Origin: Bacteroidota bacterium
Lineage (GTDB): Bacteria > Bacteroidota > Bacteroidia > Bacteroidales > VadinHA17
DNA length: 14,727 bases
Direction: 5' to 3'
NCBI GenBank assembly: GCA_015222065.1
Contig: JADFUQ010000232.1
Span: 1 to 14,727 of the forward strand
Part shown: positions 1 to 6,395 of the stretch, in pieces
Numbering within the stretch: the stretch's first letter is position 1
How the letters are laid out: each line of letters begins with the position of its first letter
Translations under genes and position numbers: made by a program
The notes under the pieces: generated by a model
Told to the model about the DNA's origin: nothing
The model's input: only the letters and a program-made list of their open reading frames with translations
Database searches by the model: none

Positions 1-156
1 TACTGCTTATGCCCTTTCAGGGCAAATTAGTTATCGATTTTTATGAAATTTATAAACCCCTGTAGGGACGAAATATTAGTTAGTTTAGTTTAAGATACAC
101 AAATTAGAACAGAGCTAAATTAATAACGTAATTAATTTTATAAATATCGTAACCCG

Positions 157-341
157 CAACACCGCAACACAACTCCTAATAAGTTTAAAGTTATATGTCA
201 AGAGTTGTCCATGCCTGAATAGTGTATCAACTCTTTATTTTTCCCTTCATCATTCGATATTCGTTAATCGATATTCATTATTCTCTTAACCCGTAACTCG
301 AAACCCGTAACTCTTCATACTACAACACCGCATCACAACTC
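157..341. repeat. Degenerate direct repeats (CAACACCGCA-type and AACCCGTAACTC-type)
   Basis: A 19-base element at 157-175 recurs at 323-341 with a single mismatch (A/T at its 11th base). Between the copies lie the paired 12-mer AACCCGTAACTC (288-299, 302-313) and the paired CGATATTC (255-262, 269-276). The segment has no coding potential. Its composition and short period resemble the simple intergenic repeats scattered through Bacteroidota chromosomes; that family assignment is from general knowledge, not a search. Confidence 0.6.
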
Positions 342-500
342 ATAAACTTTTAATCGTTCAAAAGAAATGAAAGGTCTTAGACAAAAAGCAAATCCCAATA
401 TTCCAGGGATGCCTTATCCGGAAGAACATAAGATTTAGGTTAACATTATTAACCCCGGGTGATAAAGTTAAAAAACATTTAATTTTACTCGAAAAAATAC

Positions 501-508
501 TACTTTTG
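501..508 (+). promoter_or_regulatory. Bacteroidota -7 element upstream of the permease gene
   Basis: TACTTTTG is an exact match to the Bacteroidota -7 consensus TAnnTTTG and ends 23 bases before the ATG at 532, implying a very short leader. No clear TTTG -33 element is visible at the expected spacing. The same -7-to-ATG distance recurs at aspS and yebC in this window, which strengthens the call. Confidence 0.6.
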
Positions 509-531
509 ACATTTAGAATTAGAAAAATGCC

Positions 532-1566
532 ATGTTATCACCTTTATTTAATCATCTTTTAATACCATTTCTTGTTGCAATCTTTTTAGCAATAAATATG
601 GGTGGGAGTGGGACAGCGCCCTCATTCTCAGCGGCATATGGTGCAAGCATTATTAGAAAAGGTTTAATCCCCGGTTTATTTGGTATTATGGTATTTATAG
701 GTGCTATTGTTGCCGGAAAAGATACTGCAACCACAGTAGGTAAAGATATTCTATCTCCCGAGTTAATGACTTTTACCTTAGTTTCAATTATTCTGTTTTC
801 TGTAGCTATAGCTTTATTGATTGCAAATCTTCTGGGAATACCACAATCAACAAGTCAGGCAACAGTTTTAGCAGTGACAGCGCCTGCTGTATATTTTAAT
901 ACATTAAACACAGATAAACTTTTTTTCGAAATTGTTCCAACATGGTTTGTATTACCAATAATCTCCTTTTTTATTTGCCTTTTAATCGGGAAATATATTT
1001 ATAAACCGATTAGGAAGAGAACATATTTTTTTAAGAATATTTCAAAAAAACCATATATAAAAGCATTAATTATTTTAATGTCATTATATGTAGCTTTTGC
1101 AATTGGTGCAAATAATGTAGCTAATGCCGCAGGACCTATTGCATCGATGACCATAAATGAACTGGGAATTCAGGATATAAATGACAATTTTATTCTTATT
1201 ATGATTCTTGCTACATTAATAGTAGCGCCAAGTTTCGGAATAGGAAGTTCATTTTTTGGAAAAAAACTTGCAGAAAATACCGGAAAGGAAATTGTTCTTT
1301 TTGGATCAATAGAGGCAATTGTTATTTCATTTATTACCGCAAGTTTATTGTTACTGGCATCTACTATTAAAGGCATTCCTACTTCATTGGTGCAATTAAA
1401 TACCGCGGCAATTCTGGGTATTGGTGTTGCTAAATTAGGCACAAAAAATATTTTTAAGAAGACATCTGTAAATAAATTTTTTATTGTGTGGATACTTGCA
1501 CCAGTATTTGCGTTTGTTTTGTCTCTATTATTGACATATTTAGCAGATTATTATGGGTTGCTGTGA
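532..1566 (+). CDS. PiT-family inorganic anion permease, CysP-like (probable sulfate permease)
   Basis: This 344-residue integral membrane protein has about ten hydrophobic segments and the internal duplication of the PiT family (PF01384). The two half-repeats carry the signature regions NMGGSGTAPSFSAAYGA (22-38) and GANNVANAAGPIA (192-204), each followed by a GIP-S loop: GIPQSTSQ (102-109) and GIPTSLVQ (281-288). Classical phosphate PiT proteins have GANDVAN-type signatures in both halves. Here the first is rewritten and the second has Asn for Asp at residue 195. The pattern (N-M/I-G-x-S-G in the first half, ANLLGIPxSTS, GMNNVANA in the second) matches what I recall of Bacillus CysP, a sulfate permease of about 354 residues, better than PitA. 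Uptake is likely driven by H+ or Na+ symport across the inner membrane. ATG at 532 was chosen because the -7 box lies 23 bases upstream. No sulfate-assimilation gene is adjacent, so the substrate is inferred; automated pipelines would probably call it a phosphate transporter. Confidence 0.8.
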   Translation: MLSPLFNHLLIPFLVAIFLAINMGGSGTAPSFSAAYGASIIRKGLIPGLFGIMVFIGAIVAGKDTATTVGKDILSPELMTFTLVSIILFSVAIALLIANLLGIPQSTSQATVLAVTAPAVYFNTLNTDKLFFEIVPTWFVLPIISFFICLLIGKYIYKPIRKRTYFFKNISKKPYIKALIILMSLYVAFAIGANNVANAAGPIASMTINELGIQDINDNFILIMILATLIVAPSFGIGSSFFGKKLAENTGKEIVLFGSIEAIVISFITASLLLLASTIKGIPTSLVQLNTAAILGIGVAKLGTKNIFKKTSVNKFFIVWILAPVFAFVLSLLLTYLADYYGLL

Positions 1567-1865
1567 TAATAATGCGAAGAAAAACTAACCGCAGAGATCG
1601 CAAAGAAGGCGCAAAGTTCGCATAAGAATATTTGTACTTTGCGTTCTTAGCCTGCCCCGTAAGGAAGAATGACTGTACTGGGGCGCATTCTTAGCGTACT
1701 TGGCGGTTAATTCTTTGATAAATATTACCGTAAAGTTGAAGTGTGAAGAACGGAGTAAAGGATTTCGTGAAAGTATTCAAACCTTAAACCTCAAACTTCC
1801 TGGAAAAATGGGAAGGATATCACAATAATCCTTTTATTGCTTTTGTTACTGCCTAAGACTAAAGA
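1567..1865. other. Spacer between convergent permease and dprA genes
   Basis: About 300 bases without a supported gene. It holds the large imperfect inverted repeat at 1587-1708 (listed separately). An AAACCTTAAACCTCAAACTT-like stretch, another common Bacteroidota intergenic pattern, lies near 1780-1799. A weak AAGGAT/ATCCTT stem sits at 1813-1833. The reading frame open on the plus strand from 1837 is antisense to dprA and is not considered real. Confidence 0.6.
1587..1708. repeat. Large imperfect inverted repeat (AACCGC...GCGGTT) with a nested hairpin insert
   Basis: The left arm (1587-1616) begins AACCGCAGAGATCGCAAAG. The right arm is its imperfect reverse complement, split into 1637-1650 (CTTTGCGTTCTTAG) and 1695-1708 (CGTACTTGGCGGTT). 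Joining the two right-arm pieces gives 28 bases aligning with most of the 30-base left arm. The segment between them is bounded by TTCTTAG on both sides (1644-1650 and 1688-1694) and contains a hairpin, GCCCC-GTA ... TAC-t-GGGGC (1654-1684). Similar AACCGC-AAAG repeats are widespread in bacterial intergenic DNA. It lies between the stops of two convergent genes and may also act as a transcription barrier. Confidence 0.7.
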
Positions 1866-2981
1866 TTATCCTGATACGAGTGTATACACTTTTCCCGGAA
1901 GGCTTTTAACAATTCCAGCGAACTCAAGGTTTAATAATATGGGTGATACTTTGCTTACCGGCATTTCTGCCTTAAGACAGATGCTGTCAATTGGCAGATC
2001 GCCCCGGTTTTTTAAGATATCCACCAGTTTTGTTTCTTCTTGCGAGAGTTCTCTGAACAGTTGTTTTTGGATTGCTTTTTTAGTTTTTCCGGGCGGATCC
2101 CAACCCATTATATATTCTAAATCTTCAACTCCTTCAATTAGAGCAGCTTTATTTATTTTAATTAACCGGTTACATCCCTGTGAATAATTATCGTTTACTC
2201 TTCCGGGGAATGCAAAAACATCCCTGTTGTACGAGTTAGCCAGGTCGGCAGTGATCAAAGCTCCACCTTTGGGACCCGACTCAACTACAATAGTGGCATC
2301 TGCCAGCCCGGCAATAATTCGGTTTCTTTTAACAAAATTATTCTTTTCGGCCCATTCGTAACTCATGAAGTCGGAGACCAAAGCTCCCTCTTTCAGAATT
2401 TCATTGGCAACTGATTTGTGTGAAGCAGGGTAGAGAGTTTCAAGTCCATGGCCCAGAACTGCTGCAGTGGGAAGGTTGTTTTTTAATGCGGCTTTATGTG
2501 AACAAACATCAATTCCATATGCAAGTCCGCTTACAATAACCGGATTGTGTTTTCTTTCAGCCAGGTCTGATACAAGTTTGTTACAGATGTCCTTGCCTCT
2601 TTCCGTTGCTTTCCGGGTTCCTACAATACTAATGACCTTTTCACGGTTCAGGTTCAGGTTTCCCTGCAAGAATAAAATAATCGGGGCATCAGGACAATGT
2701 TTCAAACGCTCAGGGTAATCTTCATCGAGATAATAGAGGGCTTTTATATTTTTCTTTTGAATATGCTCGAATTCTTTCTCAGCTTTTTCAATTATTCCCG
2801 GGGTTGTAACTTTTTTAGCGAGCAAGGTACCAACCCCGGGTATTTTCTCAAGTTTAGAAGCCGGTTCATTAAAAACAGCTTCAATACTTCCAGCGTAAGC
2901 AATAAGTTTTTTTGCTGTTACAGTTCCAACTCCAGGGATAAGACTAATAGCTATTTTATATACCAGGGGGTTCCTTTCCAT
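1866..2981 (-). CDS. dprA: DNA-processing protein DprA (Smf)
   Basis: This 371-residue protein is a cytoplasmic single-stranded DNA-binding protein that protects incoming DNA during natural transformation and loads RecA. The N-terminal region has two helix-hairpin-helix-like motifs, IPGVGTVTAKKL (15-26) and IPGVGTLLAKKV (47-58). The central Rossmann-type DprA domain shows SIVGTRKATERG (118-129), SGLAYGID (151-158), KRNRIIAGLAD (218-228), SGPKGGALITA (235-245), FAFPGR (256-261) and QGCNRLI (268-274), all typical of the family. Residues 312-371 form a C-terminal winged-helix domain. Length is normal and no motif is missing. The ATG at 2981 lies 2 bases downstream of the gdhA stop, so the gene is probably transcribed with gdhA; no separate promoter is visible. 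DprA is common even in organisms not known to be competent, so its presence alone does not show competence. Confidence 0.96.
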   Translation of the reverse strand: MERNPLVYKIAISLIPGVGTVTAKKLIAYAGSIEAVFNEPASKLEKIPGVGTLLAKKVTTPGIIEKAEKEFEHIQKKNIKALYYLDEDYPERLKHCPDAPIILFLQGNLNLNREKVISIVGTRKATERGKDICNKLVSDLAERKHNPVIVSGLAYGIDVCSHKAALKNNLPTAAVLGHGLETLYPASHKSVANEILKEGALVSDFMSYEWAEKNNFVKRNRIIAGLADATIVVESGPKGGALITADLANSYNRDVFAFPGRVNDNYSQGCNRLIKINKAALIEGVEDLEYIMGWDPPGKTKKAIQKQLFRELSQEETKLVDILKNRGDLPIDSICLKAEMPVSKVSPILLNLEFAGIVKSLPGKVYTLVSG

Positions 2982-2983
2982 TA

Positions 2984-4321
2984 TTAAACTATGCCCTGAT
3001 CGAGCATTGCATTGGCAACTTTGATGAACCCTGAAATATTTGCTCCTTTAACATAATCGATATAACCATCTTTTTGTGTTCCGTGAGTCTTACATGCATG
3101 GTGTATATCTTTCATGATCTGATGAAGCTTATCATCTACCTCTTTCCTTGTCCAATTCATCTTCATCGAATTCTGAGACATTTCAAGTCCTGAGGTTCCT
3201 ACCCCACCAGCGTTGGCTGCTTTCCCGGGACCATAAAGGATTTTATGCTTTTGGATAACCTCAATAGCTTCAGGTGTACATGGCATATTTGCTCCTTCGC
3301 ATATACACAGGCAACCATTATCAATCAATTTTTGGGCATCCTCTATATCCAACTCATTTTGAGTTGCACAAGGCAATGCAATGTCGACCTTAATTTCCCA
3401 GGGGTGTTTATCCTGATGAAATTCCACATTTTCAAATTCGTATGAATAAGGTCTTACAATGTCTTCATTAGTGGCTCGTAGTTCAAGCATGTACTCGATT
3501 TTTTCTCCTGAGATTCCGGCGGGGTCATATACAAAACCATCAGGTCCGGATAAGGTTACAACTTTTGCACCCAGTTCGGTTGCTTTTTGTGCAACTCCCC
3601 AGGCAACGTTTCCAAATCCGGAAAGCGCCACAGTTTTTCCTTTAAATGTTTCTCCAATTGTGCCAAGCATTTCCTTGGCAAAATATACAACTCCAAAACC
3701 GGTGGCTTCAGGTCGTATCAGGCTTCCTCCCCAATTCAATCCTTTTCCTGTAAGGACGCCGGTGTGTTTCCTGGCCAGCTTTTTATACATACCATACAGG
3801 AATCCAATTTCCTGGCCACCAACACCAATATCTCCTGCAGGGACATCTGTCTCAGCTCCGATATTGTGCCATAATTCCAACATAAAAGACTGGCAAAAAC
3901 GCATGATCTCTGATTTGGACTTTGCTTTGGGATTGAAATCACTTCCTCCTTTTGCTCCACCCATGGGTAAAGTGGTAAGACTATTCTTGAAGATCTGTTC
4001 AAATCCCAGGAATTTCAATATGCTTAAATTAACGCTTGGGTGAAAACGCAAACCGCCTTTATATGGACCTATAGCATTGTTGAATTGGATCCGGTACCCC
4101 AGATTAACATGAGCATTCCCTTCATCATCAGTCCATGGTACTTTAAAAGTGAAAATTCTGTCAGGTTCAACAAGCCTTTCAATAATGCCGGCAGTTTCAA
4201 ACTGCGGGTTCTCGTTATAGGTTTCTTCAATTGATTCCAGTACCTCCTTAACAGCCTGAAGATATTCCTTTTCTCCGGGATGCTTTTTCTCAAGATTTAA
4301 AATTATTTGATCAACATTCAT
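2984..4321 (-). CDS. gdhA: NADP-type glutamate dehydrogenase
   Basis: This 445-residue enzyme catalyses reversible reductive amination of 2-oxoglutarate with ammonium to glutamate in the cytoplasm, as a hexamer. It aligns throughout with the short hexameric class typified by E. coli GdhA. Visible signatures are GPYKGGLRFHPSVN (85-98), the catalytic-lysine loop PMGGAKGGSD (119-128, Lys124), the PAGDIGVGG segment with the catalytic Asp164 (161-169), the dinucleotide-binding motif SGFGNVA (234-240), LPCATQNEL, and PGKAANAGGVGTSGLEM near the C-terminus. NADP rather than NAD preference is inferred from overall similarity to the E. coli enzyme. The start at 4321 gives the family's usual N-terminal helix. 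No exact TAnnTTTG lies upstream; TAATTTTA at 4373-4380 on the minus strand is a one-mismatch candidate. It leads a likely two-gene transcript with dprA. Confidence 0.97.
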   Translation of the reverse strand: MNVDQIILNLEKKHPGEKEYLQAVKEVLESIEETYNENPQFETAGIIERLVEPDRIFTFKVPWTDDEGNAHVNLGYRIQFNNAIGPYKGGLRFHPSVNLSILKFLGFEQIFKNSLTTLPMGGAKGGSDFNPKAKSKSEIMRFCQSFMLELWHNIGAETDVPAGDIGVGGQEIGFLYGMYKKLARKHTGVLTGKGLNWGGSLIRPEATGFGVVYFAKEMLGTIGETFKGKTVALSGFGNVAWGVAQKATELGAKVVTLSGPDGFVYDPAGISGEKIEYMLELRATNEDIVRPYSYEFENVEFHQDKHPWEIKVDIALPCATQNELDIEDAQKLIDNGCLCICEGANMPCTPEAIEVIQKHKILYGPGKAANAGGVGTSGLEMSQNSMKMNWTRKEVDDKLHQIMKDIHHACKTHGTQKDGYIDYVKGANISGFIKVANAMLDQGIV

Positions 4322-4516
4322 AAGTATAGATTTTTATTTGTTATACCTTATTTTCAAGAAAAAAATTCGCGGTAAAATTAATTACCAGGGAAGAAAAAAA
4401 ATATGATTTACTTCATGATTTAAGATTTTTTATAGACCTCAAAGATTATAGCTAAAATGCTTGTATTAAATGGTTTATGGCATTCTTACTTAAACATGCA
4501 AAGCCTTTTATTTTTA

Positions 4517-4996
4517 TCATGTGCTAATATATTGTGAAAGCTGGTTTTTCAGTTTCGTTTTATCTTTCTTAGATAACCCTGTAATACTTATTGGAGGATA
4601 TTTTGCAATTCCCTTTTTAAGCTTTTGATAAATTATTAAATAATTCCTCATTTTGAATAATGAAGAGCTTGTCTGAAATTTTACAAAATCCTTTTTATTA
4701 ATCTCAATGATATGTTTTTTCCCTGAAAAAATTTGCATGGAATAAAATTTAAAAACAATCTTATTTCCGTTATCTGAAAAATAGATATAATGAAAATCCC
4801 TAAGGTTGTTTAATATTAATATTAATACAAAAACTCCAATAATAATGAATGACCAATGGGTTTTATTCAAACCCCATATAGGATTAATAAGAATCCTGGT
4901 TGTATAAATTATTACAATTAAAGCAACTACAATCAGGGTGGCAAAAAAGGTGCGCAGTCTGATTTTTATGGCCGTTTTGCTGTTTTCAATAATCAT
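4517..4996 (-). CDS. Hypothetical small membrane protein with two transmembrane helices
   Basis: I do not recognise this 159-residue protein. It begins with a short basic N-terminus, followed by two hydrophobic segments at roughly 16-34 and 48-64, consistent with a hairpin in the inner membrane. A mostly beta-predicted soluble tail of about 95 residues follows, rich in Lys, Ile and Phe (for example the segments around 70-88 and 96-108). This two-helix plus small beta-domain layout recalls bacterial PH-like membrane proteins, but no diagnostic motif supports that. Codon use is AT-rich like its surroundings. It stands alone: 195 bases separate its stop from the gdhA start, and a 419-base repeat-rich spacer lies upstream. 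No clear -7 box was found. Low-complexity AT bias makes it less certain than its neighbours, but its length and coherent topology favour a real gene. Confidence 0.7.
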   Translation of the reverse strand: MIIENSKTAIKIRLRTFFATLIVVALIVIIYTTRILINPIWGLNKTHWSFIIIGVFVLILILNNLRDFHYIYFSDNGNKIVFKFYSMQIFSGKKHIIEINKKDFVKFQTSSSLFKMRNYLIIYQKLKKGIAKYPPISITGLSKKDKTKLKNQLSQYIST

Positions 4997-5415
4997 AAAT
5001 GAAATATTTAGTGGATTATATCGTTTTGCGATGCCCGGTAAAGGATTTTATAGCACTTCCATTTCAACTTATTACTAATTTTCATTACTTGCATTTACGT
5101 TCAATATTGCCTTTAAACCTTTATTGGGTATAACTTTTGTTATATTCCGGTTTTTTTGTCTCTTTTATTTGATTTAAGAACAAGGAACACCGATTAACGA
5201 TTTTTGATTTTTTCATTTCGGTCTTTACTTCTAAATTCATAAATCGTTAACTTAGCCCCGATAACTATCGGGGCGATCTCACCGAAGGTAATCCTTGTTC
5301 GATATTTACCCTGTGAAATAGCAAGCTAAATCTCCGATTTATTTCACATGGTGAAATTAAATTTTTCTGTTTTTCCTACTTGAAGATAACAATCTGGTAA
5401 AGTTTACAGGGATAG
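4997..5415. other. 419-base intergenic spacer with nested inverted repeats
   Basis: No gene is supported here. A 44-codon plus-strand ORF (4999-5133) starts with ATG but has no family resemblance and no promoter. From 5178 to about 5357 the spacer is almost entirely inverted-repeat structure, listed separately. It separates the upstream end of the 4517-4996 gene from the stop of the 5416-6147 gene. Confidence 0.65.
5178..5357. repeat. Composite intergenic element of nested inverted repeats
   Basis: Four inverted repeats can be read directly. GAACAAGGA (5178-5186) pairs with TCCTTGTTC (5292-5300) as the outer arms. TTAACGATTT (5194-5203) pairs with AAATCGTTAA (5241-5250) inside. A near-perfect palindrome, GCCCCGATA-AC-TATCGGGGC (5255-5274), lies between the inner arm and the outer right arm. 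Downstream, TGTGAAATA (5312-5320) pairs with TATTTCACA (5340-5348), and the latter can also fold with GTGAAAT as ATTTCAC-ATG-GTGAAAT (5341-5357). The motifs resemble common non-coding Bacteroidota repeats. A REP-like or miniature mobile origin is an inference. Confidence 0.7.
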
Positions 5416-6147
5416 TTATTTTTCCTTTTTCGCTTTAAGTGCATTATAATGGTAAATAAGATCTATAATTTCTTCATCACTCTTAAGTGTCAAGTTGTTT
5501 TTCTTGATGTAATTTTCAAGTTCAGTGGTATAATCAGAAAGGGTTTTAATTATTTTACGCTTCGATTTTCTTATAAATTGAGCAGGTTCATCACCTTTTT
5601 TAATATAATATTCTTCAGTTATCTTGAAATAATCTCTGTAATTACCTCCGCTAAAATTAGATACCGGCAGGTTTTCCCGTTTTATTTCAGATGATTGCCG
5701 GTACAAAAGTTTACAATATCCCCTGGCCATTACCTCGAAAAATCCATCATCCTGTTTATCAAAAGGAGGGTCAAATTCCGAGTAAATAAATGTCAGGTGT
5801 CCAAATTCTATACGATCAATTTCATCAGGCTTAACAAACATCATAATATTTTCACCATGCTTAAACTCAATCTCATCAATATAATGATTCAGGCGCATAG
5901 GTACGTTTATTGTTTTAGTACTGTCTTTGTGGTAAATAACGCCTGAATTGAATTCGGGACCGGGATAATATGGACTTCCTTCAATTTCTCCATATGGATT
6001 AACTCCTTCAATTACGGATCTTCTCATGTATTGTGTTAATTTGGGGTTGTTTCCGGTACCGGAGTATATCTGGCCAATGACTGTCTGACAAGGAGACAGG
6101 ATTAAAATACAAGTCCAGATAATTTGAAATAATGGTATTTTTTTCAT
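5416..6147 (-). CDS. Secreted or periplasmic protein of unknown function
   Basis: I cannot assign a function to this 243-residue protein. Residues 1-25 form a Sec signal peptide: Lys-Lys, then a hydrophobic core, ending VIG before Gln26, which fits signal peptidase I. Cys20 sits in LSPC, a poor lipobox, so a lipoprotein is unlikely. The mature part has alternating beta-type segments (about 68-150, including RLNHYIDEIEF and GFFEVMARGYCKLLYR). It is followed by a Tyr-rich region (YYIKKGDEPAQFIRKSK, 180-196) and a charged helical tail containing ENYIKKNNLTLKSDEEIIDLI. The order of a RxNxYxDEIEF segment, FFEV...GxxxLL, YYIK and a C-terminal YIKxNxLxLKxxxDLIxYYN block matches a type of uncharacterised secreted protein I recall from many Bacteroidota genomes. 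It is monocistronic, with a candidate -7 element at 6170-6177 and a perfect inverted repeat just upstream of that. Confidence 0.8.
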   Translation of the reverse strand: MKKIPLFQIIWTCILILSPCQTVIGQIYSGTGNNPKLTQYMRRSVIEGVNPYGEIEGSPYYPGPEFNSGVIYHKDSTKTINVPMRLNHYIDEIEFKHGENIMMFVKPDEIDRIEFGHLTFIYSEFDPPFDKQDDGFFEVMARGYCKLLYRQSSEIKRENLPVSNFSGGNYRDYFKITEEYYIKKGDEPAQFIRKSKRKIIKTLSDYTTELENYIKKNNLTLKSDEEIIDLIYHYNALKAKKEK

Positions 6148-6169
6148 GTTTCTATGATGTTTAATATTT

Positions 6170-6177
6170 CAAATAAA
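6170..6177 (-). promoter_or_regulatory. Candidate -7 element of the 5416-6147 gene
   Basis: On the minus strand this reads TTTATTTG, one mismatch from TAnnTTTG, and ends 22 bases before the ATG at 6147. That distance equals the -7-to-ATG distance at other genes in this window. A 10-base perfect inverted repeat (6180-6206) abuts it on the upstream side. Confidence 0.4.
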
Positions 6178-6179
6178 AG

Positions 6180-6206
6180 AAAAATTCATAGAATTCATGA
6201 ATTTTT
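6180..6206. repeat. Perfect 10-bp inverted repeat, possible operator
   Basis: AAAAATTCAT (6180-6189) and ATGAATTTTT (6197-6206) are exact reverse complements separated by AGAATTC. The repeat lies 2 bases upstream of the candidate -7 box of the 5416-6147 gene, so a protein bound here would cover the -33 region. It could equally be an AT-rich chance palindrome; no regulator is encoded nearby. Confidence 0.45.
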
Positions 6207-6359
6207 CAGGTTAAATATAATGAATTAATGTAACTAATCAGTGCCTAATTTTTAAAGTGCCTTAAGTACTTGTATCGGAATTTACTTACTTCGTTCTTAA
6301 GTTCAATATTTATGGCTTGATAATGGCTAATTTTATTAAACTTTGCATTTTTAAGTCAA

Positions 6360-6384
6360 CTACCGACTGTTGACTGCCGACTGA
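6360..6384. repeat. Short CCGACTG direct repeat
   Basis: CCGACTG occurs at 6363-6369 and again inside TGCCGACTG (6375-6383), just past the tadA stop. The run looks like a decayed copy of the ACTGCCG-type simple repeat seen between genes in many Bacteroidota. No function is suggested. Confidence 0.4.
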
Positions 6385-6395
6385 TTAATTACATA

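Larger units (their letters stand above)
1..531. other. Repeat-rich intergenic spacer
   Basis: No convincing gene lies here. The left end has a small hairpin, TGCCCT-TTC-AGGGCA (10-24). Two near-identical 19-base direct repeats, 18 of 19 bases the same, lie at 157-175 and 323-341. The 12-mer AACCCGTAACTC occurs twice with a 14-base period (288-299, 302-313), and CGATATTC occurs twice (255-262, 269-276). These resemble degenerate intergenic repeats common in Bacteroidota. A 23-codon ORF (367-438) and a short inverted repeat GGTTAA-cattA-TTAACC pattern (438-454) follow. The last 30 bases hold the promoter of the permease gene. Confidence 0.75.

Noticed and set aside
1..360. Possible CRISPR-like array because of repeated short units
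   Set aside because: Units are of different lengths and spacing, the spacers are not uniform, and no cas gene is present.
1813..1833. AAGGAT/ATCCTT stem followed by T-rich DNA as a terminator between the permease and dprA
   Set aside because: Only six AT-rich base pairs with a nine-base loop, and the T-run is interrupted on both strands; too weak to call.
1837..2187. 116-codon plus-strand ORF overlapping the end of dprA
   Set aside because: Almost entirely antisense to the conserved DprA domains, with no promoter or family signature.
3459..4043. 194-codon plus-strand ORF opposite gdhA
   Set aside because: It is the antisense shadow of a clearly real, full-length glutamate dehydrogenase; Pro/Ser-rich composition reflects the opposite-strand codons.
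4999..5133. 44-codon plus-strand ORF starting two bases after the 4517-4996 gene's start
   Set aside because: No recognisable family, no -7 motif, composition typical of AT-rich non-coding sequence, and the downstream part leads into repeats.
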